Assembly (NCBI GenBank): GCA_913061435.1
Contig: CAJXUK010000008.1
Span: 32,375-96,374 of the forward strand
Direction: 5' to 3'
From: an uncultured Thalassolituus sp.
GTDB taxonomy: Bacteria > Pseudomonadota > Gammaproteobacteria > Pseudomonadales > Oceanobacteraceae
Length of the DNA: 64,000 bases
Shown in pieces: positions 34,322 to 43,255 of this stretch. Below the pieces are notes generated by a model. The model saw only the letters and a list, made by a program, of their open reading frames with translations, ran no database searches and was not told the origin of the DNA. How positions within the stretch are numbered: the first letter of the stretch is position 1; each line of letters begins with the position of its first letter. The position numbers and the translations under genes were made by a program.

Positions 34322-36418
34322 TTACTCATCGTCATCGGAAAAATTATAGGCCATTCCCGCTTGAGGTGCTTGCACGTAATAACCTTGTATAAAGTGAGCA
34401 CCTAACTGCCAGAGTGAGGCGACATCTTTAGCCGATTCAACCAAAGGCATAATAGTTTTAAGGTCTTTTTGGTGAAGTTCAGCGAGCATGTTCTTTAACG
34501 TTTCTAGAGATTCTGGTTTATTCAATTCATGGGTGAAAGAACCATCTATTTTCACATAATCTAGAGCCAAATGCTTAAGCGCTTGGAAAGGTTTTAAAGA
34601 GCAGCCAAAGCGCGAAATAGCGCAGGCATAGCCTTTTGATTTTAGATCAGTTGTAAATGTTTGAGCCTGTGCTAAAAACTTTGTGGCATCTTCTTCGCTG
34701 ATTTGGAAAATCACCGAGTCTTTATCTAGTTGAGCTGCATTCAAAGCTACGCCAATCCAACTAGAGAGGGTTGTGTCCATTATTGAAGCGGTACTAAGAT
34801 TAACAAATAAGCGTGTTTTCATGTTTTGCTGGCGCTGTTCACTTAGCAGCTTGGTTGAGTGCAATATCACCCAACGATCAATTTTGCGCTTTATATCGTC
34901 ATTAAGCGTCGTGCCGTTTAAAAACTCACCAGCAGAAATTTCTTCGCCGTTACTTTGTGGTAAACGTAATAGGGTTTCGTAATGTTCTTGTTCGTCACCT
35001 TTAAGGTTAATTAAAGGCTGGAATAAAAGATTAAACGAGTTGGCTTTTAAGGCTGCTAGCACTTGCTGTTCAATATCACTGCCTTGGTTATCAGGAATAA
35101 CTTCTTTGGCAATGTATAAATGAGTACCGTTGCCACGCTGGTGGCCCTCATCAGTTTTAACCGCTTCTGCTGCCTGGTGCGAACGCTGCAGTATTTCGCT
35201 AGGATCGCTGCAGCTATCATTTATTAAAGCAATACCAATACTGGTGGTGATAGTCACCGTTTGTGAATTAGCATCAATCACAAGGTGCTCTATACCATCG
35301 CGAAGTTTTTCGGCGACCGCTAGGGCTTCTTCAGCACAGATGTTGGGTTTTACCCAAGCAAACACGTGTTCACCAATTCGGGCGAGTGTGTCATCTTCTT
35401 TATCAGCGATGGATTTTAAATAGCTGGCAACACTGCTTAGTACGGTATCTGCGTTGTTAATACCCACTTGTGATTTTATTTTGCCAAAACGATCTATATT
35501 GATGTACATAATAGCGCCAGAACTGCCGGTTATTACCGCACGATCAACAATGGAATCTAAGCAATCCATAAAATAGGGCTTGTTATAAAGCCGTGTGAGA
35601 AAATCACGGTTGTTGGCTTCTTTTAACTGGCCTTCTAAATTGGAGCGGCCAGACTCTGCACGGATAACGACTTGTGTGCAGGCTTCATCGGCGTAATTTG
35701 CTGATGACAATGACATTGTGATCGGAAATTCAGACTGGTCGGTTTTTAAACCTTTGTACTGCAGATTAACCTGGCCGCCATTCACTAAAAAGCTTTTTAA
35801 TGATTGTTTGAGATTATCCTGATCGGCACTGACGACCATATCCATTAATGGCATACCTTCTAGATCGTCAACAGTTTCATAACCAAATAACTCTAAATAT
35901 GCTTGGTTAGCATAGATGTGCATGCCGTCGTGGATGTAGGTAATCGCGTCTCTGGAATTTTCTAATAAAGATTGGCTGCGTTTTTCAGCCTCACGCAGTT
36001 TAACCTGCTGGGTTCTGAGAGTGCGACGAGTTGTTAAATTAGACAATTCTCGCTGAATAATCATCGACAGCAAATTACTTTCGTCTTCTGGTACAACATC
36101 GCATGCGCCAAGTTTTAGGTAAAACTCCAGCAACATAGGGTCAACATCTTCAGCCAACATGATCACTGGAATGTCTTTGTCGAGGCGTTTGATTTGTTTA
36201 AATAATTCTTTAGGCTCGATATCTTGAGCGTTTGGCTCTGCTAGGATTAGGTCCCAATTTTTTTCTTGTATTTGCTCAACAAAATCGGTGATAGAAGACA
36301 CCATGTGAGCACGGGTCGAACGCCCAGCGTTACGTAACAGGCTGACAAGCGCTTCAGCGTCGTTTTGGTTTTGAGTTAGTAGTAATAAGTGCAGCGTTTC
36401 GCGACTATTGTGTACCAT
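34322..36418 (-). CDS. FimX-like REC-PAS-GGDEF-EAL protein with degenerate catalytic sites
   Basis: The 698 residues follow the order of Pseudomonas FimX (691 residues), a c-di-GMP receptor at the cell pole that controls type IV pili. The receiver (about 1-125) lacks the phospho-Asp (DLILAEPNAQD). A PAS domain lies near 150-270 (DAITYIHDGMHIYANQAYLELFGYE). The GGDEF motif reads RIGEHVF. In the EAL domain, EAL is ETL (HYETLLRL), DDFG is SRFG and AEGVE is PLVES, while YVKIDGSF and FIQGYYVQAP remain. Diguanylate cyclase and phosphodiesterase activities are therefore unlikely; nucleotide binding by EAL remains possible. The PilZ-like gene lies upstream on the same strand. Confidence 0.85.
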   Translation of the reverse strand: MVHNSRETLHLLLLTQNQNDAEALVSLLRNAGRSTRAHMVSSITDFVEQIQEKNWDLILAEPNAQDIEPKELFKQIKRLDKDIPVIMLAEDVDPMLLEFYLKLGACDVVPEDESNLLSMIIQRELSNLTTRRTLRTQQVKLREAEKRSQSLLENSRDAITYIHDGMHIYANQAYLELFGYETVDDLEGMPLMDMVVSADQDNLKQSLKSFLVNGGQVNLQYKGLKTDQSEFPITMSLSSANYADEACTQVVIRAESGRSNLEGQLKEANNRDFLTRLYNKPYFMDCLDSIVDRAVITGSSGAIMYINIDRFGKIKSQVGINNADTVLSSVASYLKSIADKEDDTLARIGEHVFAWVKPNICAEEALAVAEKLRDGIEHLVIDANSQTVTITTSIGIALINDSCSDPSEILQRSHQAAEAVKTDEGHQRGNGTHLYIAKEVIPDNQGSDIEQQVLAALKANSFNLLFQPLINLKGDEQEHYETLLRLPQSNGEEISAGEFLNGTTLNDDIKRKIDRWVILHSTKLLSEQRQQNMKTRLFVNLSTASIMDTTLSSWIGVALNAAQLDKDSVIFQISEEDATKFLAQAQTFTTDLKSKGYACAISRFGCSLKPFQALKHLALDYVKIDGSFTHELNKPESLETLKNMLAELHQKDLKTIMPLVESAKDVASLWQLGAHFIQGYYVQAPQAGMAYNFSDDDE

Positions 36419-36547
36419 GAAGTTGTAACTCTCAACGTATTCGCAGGTGAATAGGACTTTAATATTTAATTTTTATTATTATAAGGTGTCTCATGGGATA
36501 TAACAGGCGTGAATTGTAAAACAATATTACACGGTAAGTTGAGCCTG

Positions 36548-38350
36548 TTATAACTTATTCCATAGTGAGTCAAAATCATCATCTTTCAATTTGATATTAT
36601 CATCAAGTGCGGGAGCAGGGGCTTTGGTGCCATTGCTGCGGAACTGGAATTGACTAAAGCTGTTGGTTGAAATAATGCGTTTGGTTAGTTGTTGTCGACC
36701 GTTAATATCTTTGTGCAGAATATTAATCTTATTGCCCGTACGAAATGGCATGCGCGGTAAAATTAACGTTGCTGGTTGAGCAATGGCTTTAATTGCAGGT
36801 AGTAATAAAGAGCGCATGTAATCGCCGTTATCACCTGTTTTTTGCAGTAATTGAGCACCACCAGCCTCAGCTCTTGGAGCCAATAATTCAATTCCTAACT
36901 GAATGCCAGAGCTGCCTAAGTGACGTATCCAGCGAATCACGCCTATCGCCCAGTGTTTAACTCCGGTTTCTTGAATACCTAAAATCTCACCTGCTTGAAT
37001 ACTGGGTGGTAACTCTCCAGACCACTGCAGGCAATAGCCGCCGGGGCTAGTATTAATAAGGGTGACTTCATGAGCTGGGAATTTAAGCGTGGTGTCGGTT
37101 TCTTCAATTTCTTCTTTTTTGTTGTGCTTACTGATGAACTCAATGGTATCAATAGTGCCGTTTTCTGGCATTTTGGAACCATCAACATCGAAAGCACTCG
37201 CCCAGATATCGCTACTGGAGCGTTTACCCATGTCGATATCCGCAGCTGGCTCTTCTTGTTGAGGTCGTAAGTCGGCCAATTGCTTGTTAAATTCTTTTTT
37301 ACCGGCTATGTAATAATGTGTCGCGCTCAAACCAATGCATAAGCGTAACTTACCATCGGTGGGCATGCGACGAAACGAACGTTGCCAGTGAATTCCCCAA
37401 GCCTGAATAGAGTGCGTTAAAAGGTTATCGCTGAGCTTGCCGGGAACCGTGATTGAATTATTAGGGCTTTGAGGATTAGCCGCATAAGCCTTTAATTCTT
37501 CGACCAATGTTTCTGTATAAAGGCTTCTAAATAAAGGTTTTTGCTCATCGCTTAAGTGTTGGCGATATTGCGCAACGCTATCGCGGTGTAAGTTAATAAT
37601 AAATAATGCCGACTCGTCGTCGCTGTCGGTTATTTCAACTTTATTGGCCCACAGCTCAGTAGCATCATACAATTGCGCAAGGTCTTGTTGACGCAGATTG
37701 TTAGGTTTTGATGTGCCTAATAAGTGAGCACGAATAAAGGCTGCACGAACATCAGAAGTGCTTAAATAACGATTTTGTGTATCGGTAATCTTTATTGTTA
37801 CTAGCTGATGCATTTCAGCTAACAAATATAGCTGGTTTATTTCAGACCAAGCCCGTTCTGGTGGCTGACAATAAAGCTGAAAGGCGCGCAAAATGGTGCA
37901 GGTGGTATCGGTAATCGCGCGATGAATAGAAATCGCCACCACTTTAGAAGGCTTATCCGTTGTAACCATCGCCGCCATGCTGTTAGCCACCACCATTTTA
38001 TAGCCCGTCGCTAAATGCGATTGTAATGATTGGCTTAAATTAGCGATTTTTAATTGGCGTTCGTTTAAAGAAACAGACGTTTGTAAAAAGTGTTTGGTGA
38101 GCAAGGTACCGATAGAATAAATATAGGGGCGCACAACTTCGAGCAGCTTAAAACGCAGCAGCGGATCGGTATCAAGCTGATTTAATTCGCGAATCGCTTG
38201 ATACAACTGTCTTGCAGCTTCCCCAGTGTTAGCCATAGGAAGACTTTTGGCCCAGGCAGTAACGCCATCAACATTTGCTCGACAAAAAGAAAGCTGTTGT
38301 TGCGTTGGGCTCGGAATATGAAGCTTTATAGGCGTTTTATTGCTTTCCAT
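36548..38350 (-). CDS. Large protein with PilZ-like C-terminal motifs
   Basis: The 600-residue soluble protein has no recognised N-terminal domain (about 1-310, helix-rich). Near residue 325 is SFRRMPTDGKLRLCIGLSATHYYI, which resembles the RRxxR start of PilZ. About 105 residues later comes VTLINTSPGGYCLQW, which resembles the second PilZ motif (D/N-x-S-x-x-G), followed by beta-rich sequence (GVIRWIRHLGSSGIQLGIELLAP). This fits a c-di-GMP-binding PilZ fold with an insertion, or two partial domains. Its position directly upstream of the FimX-like gene supports a c-di-GMP or pilus role. I cannot confirm this by search. Confidence 0.6.
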   Translation of the reverse strand: MESNKTPIKLHIPSPTQQQLSFCRANVDGVTAWAKSLPMANTGEAARQLYQAIRELNQLDTDPLLRFKLLEVVRPYIYSIGTLLTKHFLQTSVSLNERQLKIANLSQSLQSHLATGYKMVVANSMAAMVTTDKPSKVVAISIHRAITDTTCTILRAFQLYCQPPERAWSEINQLYLLAEMHQLVTIKITDTQNRYLSTSDVRAAFIRAHLLGTSKPNNLRQQDLAQLYDATELWANKVEITDSDDESALFIINLHRDSVAQYRQHLSDEQKPLFRSLYTETLVEELKAYAANPQSPNNSITVPGKLSDNLLTHSIQAWGIHWQRSFRRMPTDGKLRLCIGLSATHYYIAGKKEFNKQLADLRPQQEEPAADIDMGKRSSSDIWASAFDVDGSKMPENGTIDTIEFISKHNKKEEIEETDTTLKFPAHEVTLINTSPGGYCLQWSGELPPSIQAGEILGIQETGVKHWAIGVIRWIRHLGSSGIQLGIELLAPRAEAGGAQLLQKTGDNGDYMRSLLLPAIKAIAQPATLILPRMPFRTGNKINILHKDINGRQQLTKRIISTNSFSQFQFRSNGTKAPAPALDDNIKLKDDDFDSLWNKL

Positions 38351-38456
38351 GCCGTGTTTTCACCAACCGATTTAAATTAACTAAGTAGATAGATTGAATT
38401 ATAGCCGATCTTCAATGATCCAGCGTAGAATCGCCACAGGTTAACCTGTTTATTTA

Positions 38457-39527
38457 CTAGTCGCCAGCCTTTAAGGGCAATAAATGCATAACTGGTACGG
38501 GCGTCTTACTTTTTTTTCCTGCTTCTTCTTTAACCAGCTTTGGCACTAAAAAACCTGATAAGGTTGAGACTAGCTGATGATGCAGTTTTATGGCAGCTGA
38601 TTCGCTCACTTCAAAATGATGTGCGCCTTTTACCTTGTCTAATAAATGCAAATAATACGGTAAAACACCCGCATGAAATAAGCGTTTGCTAAGGTCAGTT
38701 TGCGCAGCCACAGAATCGTTAACCCCTCTTAATAATACCGCTTGGTTTAATAACGTAATCCCCGCCTGTTTAAGCGTATTTAAGTGACTGATTAAAACAG
38801 AGTCTATTTCACGCGCATGATTAATATGCAGCACTAGTGCACAATCAAATCGGCAAGCTTGTAAAGTTTTAACAAGGTTTTTAGTAATTCTCTGAGGAAT
38901 CACAACGGGTAAGCGGCTATGGATACGCAAACGTTGTAAGTGAGGAATTTGTTCTGCTTGAGAAATAAATTTTTCTATCTGCTGATCATTCAGCATTAGT
39001 GGGTCGCCGCCGCTTAAAATCAGTTCTTCGATCGACGGATCTTGGGCGACATAGTCTAAAGTAGCTTGCCAATCATTTTTGTTCATACGGTTTTCTTGGT
39101 AGGGAAAATGACGACGAAAACAGTAGCGACAATTTACTGCGCAACCGGTGCTCAGTAAAACCAAAACTCGTCCGTGATACTTATGAATGAGCCCTTTTTG
39201 CAGATTACTGTGCTTTTCGGCTAAAGGGTCATCGATAAACCCAGGTGCTTCTTCTAGCTCAGCAGATTGAGGAAGAACCTGCAGTAAAAGCGGATCTAGC
39301 GCATTGCCTTTTTCTATCTTATTGATAAAAGGCTGCGGCACTAATAGCGGAAATTCTACACAGGCTTGCTGGCGCAGGTTTAACTCCGACAGCGGAACGG
39401 CGACCTCAACCAATAACGCTTCAACGGTTTTTGTTGCACTCGCCAAGACCTGATTCCAGCTTTGCTGTTGTTTAGCTGCACTATTATCCGTTAAATATTC
39501 GATCACTAAAGGGGTTTCGGTTATCAT
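38457..39527 (-). CDS. epmB: EF-P beta-lysylation protein, lysine 2,3-aminomutase
   Basis: EpmB is a radical-SAM, PLP enzyme that makes (R)-beta-lysine, which EpmA then attaches to elongation factor P. The cluster motif is STGCAVNCRYCFRRHFPY (CxxxCxxC). ELILSGGDPLMLNDQ and RLRIHSRLPVVIPQRI follow as in the family, and the PLP Lys region is LLDKVKGAHHFEV. The track start (39584, GTG) abuts efp and would fill the whole shared promoter region; the ATG at 39527 gives MITETPLVIEYL and 356 residues, near E. coli EpmB (342). It is divergent from efp. Confidence 0.92.
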   Translation of the reverse strand: MITETPLVIEYLTDNSAAKQQQSWNQVLASATKTVEALLVEVAVPLSELNLRQQACVEFPLLVPQPFINKIEKGNALDPLLLQVLPQSAELEEAPGFIDDPLAEKHSNLQKGLIHKYHGRVLVLLSTGCAVNCRYCFRRHFPYQENRMNKNDWQATLDYVAQDPSIEELILSGGDPLMLNDQQIEKFISQAEQIPHLQRLRIHSRLPVVIPQRITKNLVKTLQACRFDCALVLHINHAREIDSVLISHLNTLKQAGITLLNQAVLLRGVNDSVAAQTDLSKRLFHAGVLPYYLHLLDKVKGAHHFEVSESAAIKLHHQLVSTLSGFLVPKLVKEEAGKKSKTPVPVMHLLPLKAGD

Positions 39528-39539
39528 AGTTCTTTTTTC

Positions 39540-39563
39540 TGGGGCCGGTTTTACGGAACCCCA
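39540..39563. other. Imperfect dyad in the epmB-efp divergent promoter region
   Basis: TGGGG-CCG pairs with CGG-(AA)-CCCCA around a six-base centre in the 57-base gap between the divergent epmB and efp genes. It could be an operator or a 5' mRNA hairpin of efp. Weak evidence. Confidence 0.25.
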
Positions 39564-39584
39564 TAAACACTTTGTCGAGGTCAC

Positions 39585-40154
39585 ATGGCTAATTATTCTA
39601 CCAGCGAATTCAAATCAGGTCTTAAAGTAATGCTGGATGGCGATCCTTGTGCCATCGTAGAAAACGAATACGTTAAACCGGGTAAGGGCCAAGCCTTTAG
39701 TCGTGTTAAATTAAAAAACCTTAAAAACGGTCGTACATGGGAGCGCACATTTAAGTCTGGCGAGAAGCTAGAAGGTGCCGACGTCATGGACGTTGAAATG
39801 GAATACTTGTATAGCGACGGCGAATTTTGGCATTTTATGATGACGGACGGCTCTTTTGAGCAGTTGGGCGCATCTGAAGAAGCAATCAGTGAAAACAAAA
39901 ACTGGCTAAAAGAGCAGCTTGCTTATGAAGTAACGCTATTTAATGGTGAAATTTTAAGCATTACCCCGCCCAACTTTATTGACCTAGAAGTCACCGAAAC
40001 AGATCCGGGTTTGAAGGGCGATACTGCTCAAGGTGGTTCAAAGCCAGCGACTTTAGAAACCGGTGCAGTAGTGAGTGTGCCACTGTTTATTGTTATTGGT
40101 GAAGTGTTGAAAATCGATACCCGCGTGGGCGAATACGTGAGCCGTGCTAAATAG
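39585..40154 (+). CDS. efp: Translation elongation factor P
   Basis: EF-P rescues ribosomes stalled at polyproline. The 189 residues have the three-domain EF-P pattern. The modified residue is Lys34 within [10 protein letters not shown], as in beta-lysylated EF-P of E. coli; the Arg32 of rhamnosylated EF-P (as in Pseudomonas) is not present. The C-terminal [26 protein letters not shown] and [23 protein letters not shown] are canonical. Its modification genes epmB and epmA lie on either side. No epmC (hydroxylase) is in the window. Confidence 0.96.
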   Translation: MANYSTSEFKSGLKVMLDGDPCAIVENEYVKPGKGQAFSRVKLKNLKNGRTWERTFKSGEKLEGADVMDVEMEYLYSDGEFWHFMMTDGSFEQLGASEEAISENKNWLKEQLAYEVTLFNGEILSITPPNFIDLEVTETDPGLKGDTAQGGSKPATLETGAVVSVPLFIVIGEVLKIDTRVGEYVSRAK

Positions 40155-40252
40155 TATCCACACTAGATGTAGGTCAATGTTTTTTTGTTTGTTCGGTTCA
40201 CACTTAATGTAAGGGTTAGACTTTTTCTAGCCTGAACATGAAGGGTGAACCT

Positions 40253-41170
40253 ATGAAGAATAACAAGATATTATGTTTGGCCATTATTTCGACGCCATTG
40301 CTGCTTGCTTGCGGTGGCAGCTCTAGCAGTGATGATAAAGAAGATGCAGTAAAAGCCAGTATCGTTGGCACTTGGGAATCCCCTTCTTGTGAATACGGTA
40401 CTTATTACCCTGAAACCGGTGCTAGCGATTACAAGAAAACGCTGCTAGAAATCACCGAGACCAGCATTAAGAGTACTGAAAGTACGTATTCGGACTATGA
40501 TTGCACACTGGAAACAGCACGTGTTGAGAAAAACGTTACCTTAACTGATGAAGGAGCTGTAACAGGCGCTGATACTGGTTTAGAAATGCGTAAACTTTCA
40601 ACTTCTGAGTTGCCCAATAAATGGTTAGCCTATGTCAACCCAAGTTCTACTCACCTTATTTTGACACCAGGTAGTACGGAATTTCCTAATCAGATTAACC
40701 TTGCCAGTTATTATGTAAAACAGGGGGCCGACTTTAGCGCCAAAGCGACAGGCTCTAACATTACTGTACTGGGTCATTTTGGCTTAAACCTTAAAACAGG
40801 TTTGAGTGAGGAAAGTGAAAGTACTAATGACCTATCGACCATCCAGTGGAGTCCGTCGTATGAATACATTGAGGGTGAAGAGTATGGTGGTGGTATTTGG
40901 TTGCGTGATTATAGTGATGATGACAATCTTTATGTTCACCCAACGGGTAAAACGGTCTTTGCTGAGGTAACTGCGCCACCTGCTACTTGGTTTGTTAAAA
41001 GCTCCCCTGACTTTGATGGCGTTGTAGATGCGATACCTTCTGTTAAGAAGGGAGAAGTTAATGTCATTAAGCTTAGAGATGGCAGTTATGCCAAATTAAA
41101 AGTACTCAATACACCAGATCCTGAATCGTATAATTGGTCATTGTTGGTTGAATATCAGCTATTTAACTAA
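40253..41170 (+). CDS. Hypothetical secreted lipoprotein
   Basis: From the ATG at 40253, which has AGGGTG upstream, the leader MKNNKILCLAIISTPLLLACGGSSSSDDKED is a lipoprotein signal with a Ser/Asp-rich linker (CGGSSSS), a pattern common in marine gammaproteobacteria. The mature part (about 285 residues) seems beta-rich with VGTWESPSCEYGTYYPETG near its start, resembling lipocalin-like GTW modules. I do not recognise a family. It lies between efp and epmA but ends in its own terminator, so it is probably not part of the EF-P pathway. Confidence 0.65.
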   Translation: MKNNKILCLAIISTPLLLACGGSSSSDDKEDAVKASIVGTWESPSCEYGTYYPETGASDYKKTLLEITETSIKSTESTYSDYDCTLETARVEKNVTLTDEGAVTGADTGLEMRKLSTSELPNKWLAYVNPSSTHLILTPGSTEFPNQINLASYYVKQGADFSAKATGSNITVLGHFGLNLKTGLSEESESTNDLSTIQWSPSYEYIEGEEYGGGIWLRDYSDDDNLYVHPTGKTVFAEVTAPPATWFVKSSPDFDGVVDAIPSVKKGEVNVIKLRDGSYAKLKVLNTPDPESYNWSLLVEYQLFN

Positions 41171-41187
41171 TTTTTGGCCATTTAAAT

Positions 41188-41212
41188 AAAAGGAGCTTCG
41201 GCTCCTTTTTTT
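41188..41212 (+). terminator. Rho-independent terminator with UUCG loop
   Basis: AAAAGGAGC, a TTCG tetraloop, and GCTCCTTTT form a perfect 9-bp stem followed by Ts, 17 bases after the lipoprotein stop and just before epmA. Confidence 0.9.
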
Positions 41213-41238
41213 ATGTAAACAATAAATTTGAGAGCGTT

Positions 41239-42210
41239 ATGTCAGATTCACCCCTTTGGAAACCCAGCGCCACATTAGAAGCTCTTCATGCACGGGCTGA
41301 TTTAAGCCGCGCTATTCGTGAGTTTTTTATCGAAACCAACGCGCTGGAAGTCGAGTTGCCCATTCTAAATCGCGCCCCCGTGGCTGATATGAATATTGAA
41401 CCGATTGAGGTGGCCGCTACAGAAGTAATGCCTAAAATGTACCTGCATACGTCGCCAGAATATTCGATGAAGCGTTTATTATGTGCGGGCAGTGGTGATA
41501 TTTATTCATTAGGCAAAGTCTTCCGGGCGGGCGAAGCGGGGGCACGCCATAATCCAGAATTTACTATGTTGGAGTGGTACCGAGTCGGTATGGATCATCG
41601 AGAATTGATGCATGAGGTGGCTGACTTATTAGATGAATTGTTTGGTCAATCTCAGGTTGAATTAGCTGATTATCCGCTATTTATAACGTATCAGCAGGCG
41701 GTGACCGAGTACGCAGGATTAGATCCATTACAGGCAAGTGATGAAGATATTAAGCAGCTAGGTATCGAATTAGCGGGGGCGGATTTAGAATTAAATAGAG
41801 ATGGCTGGTTAGATATGATTATGAGCCATCAGGTCGAAAAATTGCTGCCAAAAAATCGTTTGGTATTTATTTATAATTACCCGGCAAGCCAAGCGGCATT
41901 AGCCAAATTAAATCATGATGAAGCGGGTCAGCTCATTGCCGAACGTTTTGAGGTGTATTTAAACGGTATCGAGTTGGCAAATGGCTATCATGAATTAACC
42001 AACGTACAAGAGCAGCGAGAACGGTTTGAGCAAGCACTGCACAATAGCGATCGCCCAATTGATGAAAGATTATTGGCTGCTATGGAGCATTCTCATTTAG
42101 GGTTACCGCAATGTGCAGGGGTAGCAATGGGGGTCGATCGTGTGCTTATGCTTAAATTAGGGTCAACATCTATTGCCGATGTGATCAGTTTTGATTCACA
42201 GCGAGTATGA
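41239..42210 (+). CDS. epmA: EF-P--(R)-beta-lysine ligase
   Basis: EpmA (GenX/PoxA) is a LysRS-like class II synthetase without the anticodon domain; it attaches beta-lysine to Lys34 of EF-P. The 323 residues show motif 1-type N-terminus (ARADLSRAIREFFIETNALEVELPIL), motif 2 FRAGEAGARHNPEFTMLEWYR and motif 3 GVAMGVDRVLML. GAGAG precedes the ATG. The close location of efp and epmB, though separated by a lipoprotein gene and terminator, supports the assignment. Confidence 0.95.
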   Translation: MSDSPLWKPSATLEALHARADLSRAIREFFIETNALEVELPILNRAPVADMNIEPIEVAATEVMPKMYLHTSPEYSMKRLLCAGSGDIYSLGKVFRAGEAGARHNPEFTMLEWYRVGMDHRELMHEVADLLDELFGQSQVELADYPLFITYQQAVTEYAGLDPLQASDEDIKQLGIELAGADLELNRDGWLDMIMSHQVEKLLPKNRLVFIYNYPASQAALAKLNHDEAGQLIAERFEVYLNGIELANGYHELTNVQEQRERFEQALHNSDRPIDERLLAAMEHSHLGLPQCAGVAMGVDRVLMLKLGSTSIADVISFDSQRV

Positions 42211-42286
42211 GTTTTTTGCTGTATTTATTTACCTCATTAAGTAAACACGTATTGAATACCAAGGCATTATCTATTACAAAGGCAGC

Positions 42287-43195
42287 ATGAATAGTATATT
42301 AGATTTTACCGGCATACAGGCTTGGCAGCAAAACACCTCTTTTGGTCACGATATTCTTGGATTTAATCGTTATGTGACGCAGCCTAAAGAGCGTGTTCAT
42401 TTTATTCATGGCAACGGTTTTTCGGCGGGTACTTTAATTCCTTTGTTGCATTTACTACCCGAAGACTGGGATTGCTGCATCAGTAGTATTCCCGGACAGG
42501 GTGGCTCAACCTGGCCGCAAGATAAAATGCCCGATTGGTCACAAATGGCTGATGCTATGGCTGAGTCGTTGCGCAAAGAAATGGATGTTGCCAATAAAGG
42601 CCCTGTTGTCGGCATTGGGCATTCGTTTGGTGGGGTATTAACGTTAATTGCCGCTAGCCGTAACCCAGATCTTTTTAGCCGCATTATTTTGCTTGATCCT
42701 ATTCTTATTCCCCCGGCGTTATCAGTTACGCAGTATTTTATGCGTGTGACGGGGCTGTGGAAAAAAACAGCCTCTTATAAGTCGGTAAACCAAAGAAAGT
42801 ATATTTGGCCAAACGCCGTTGAGCTGAAAAACGAGCTGTATAAAAAGCGTTTGTATCGTAATTTTGATCCGCAAGTTATGGAGCATTTTGTCGATTCTGC
42901 TTCTTTTACAAATCAACAGGGTGAACGTCAGTTGTCTTGCCCCCCTAGTTATGAAGCATCGATATTTGCATCTTTCCCCAAAAGTTTGTGGAAATCAGTA
43001 AAAAAGTTATCCACACCTACTGATATTGTTGTCGCTAAAGATACTTACTTTTTTGTCCACCAAGGCTCAGCAAAAGCCAGCAAGCTAAGTAAATGGGTAA
43101 CCTTGCACAAGTTTGGTGAAAAACACTGCTTCCCATTAGAAGAGCCTGCTGCAACGGTCGAATTCATGATGCAACTATTGGTTAATAATCGCTGA
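42287..43195 (+). CDS. Alpha/beta hydrolase
   Basis: The 302 residues show an oxyanion segment HFIHGNGFSAGTL, the nucleophile elbow GIGHSFGGV (Ser about 112) and a late His in GEKHCFPLE. The family is an alpha/beta hydrolase of serine-esterase type. No signal peptide is seen, so it is probably cytoplasmic. AAGGCAG precedes the ATG. It follows epmA by 76 bases and precedes the BCCT transporter by 60, but no shared pathway is obvious. The substrate is unknown. Confidence 0.85.
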   Translation: MNSILDFTGIQAWQQNTSFGHDILGFNRYVTQPKERVHFIHGNGFSAGTLIPLLHLLPEDWDCCISSIPGQGGSTWPQDKMPDWSQMADAMAESLRKEMDVANKGPVVGIGHSFGGVLTLIAASRNPDLFSRIILLDPILIPPALSVTQYFMRVTGLWKKTASYKSVNQRKYIWPNAVELKNELYKKRLYRNFDPQVMEHFVDSASFTNQQGERQLSCPPSYEASIFASFPKSLWKSVKKLSTPTDIVVAKDTYFFVHQGSAKASKLSKWVTLHKFGEKHCFPLEEPAATVEFMMQLLVNNR

Positions 43196-43255
43196 ATTTG
43201 TATTATTGTAAAGCTGTGTATAATGAATACCTTATTCATAACATAGTGAAGATTA

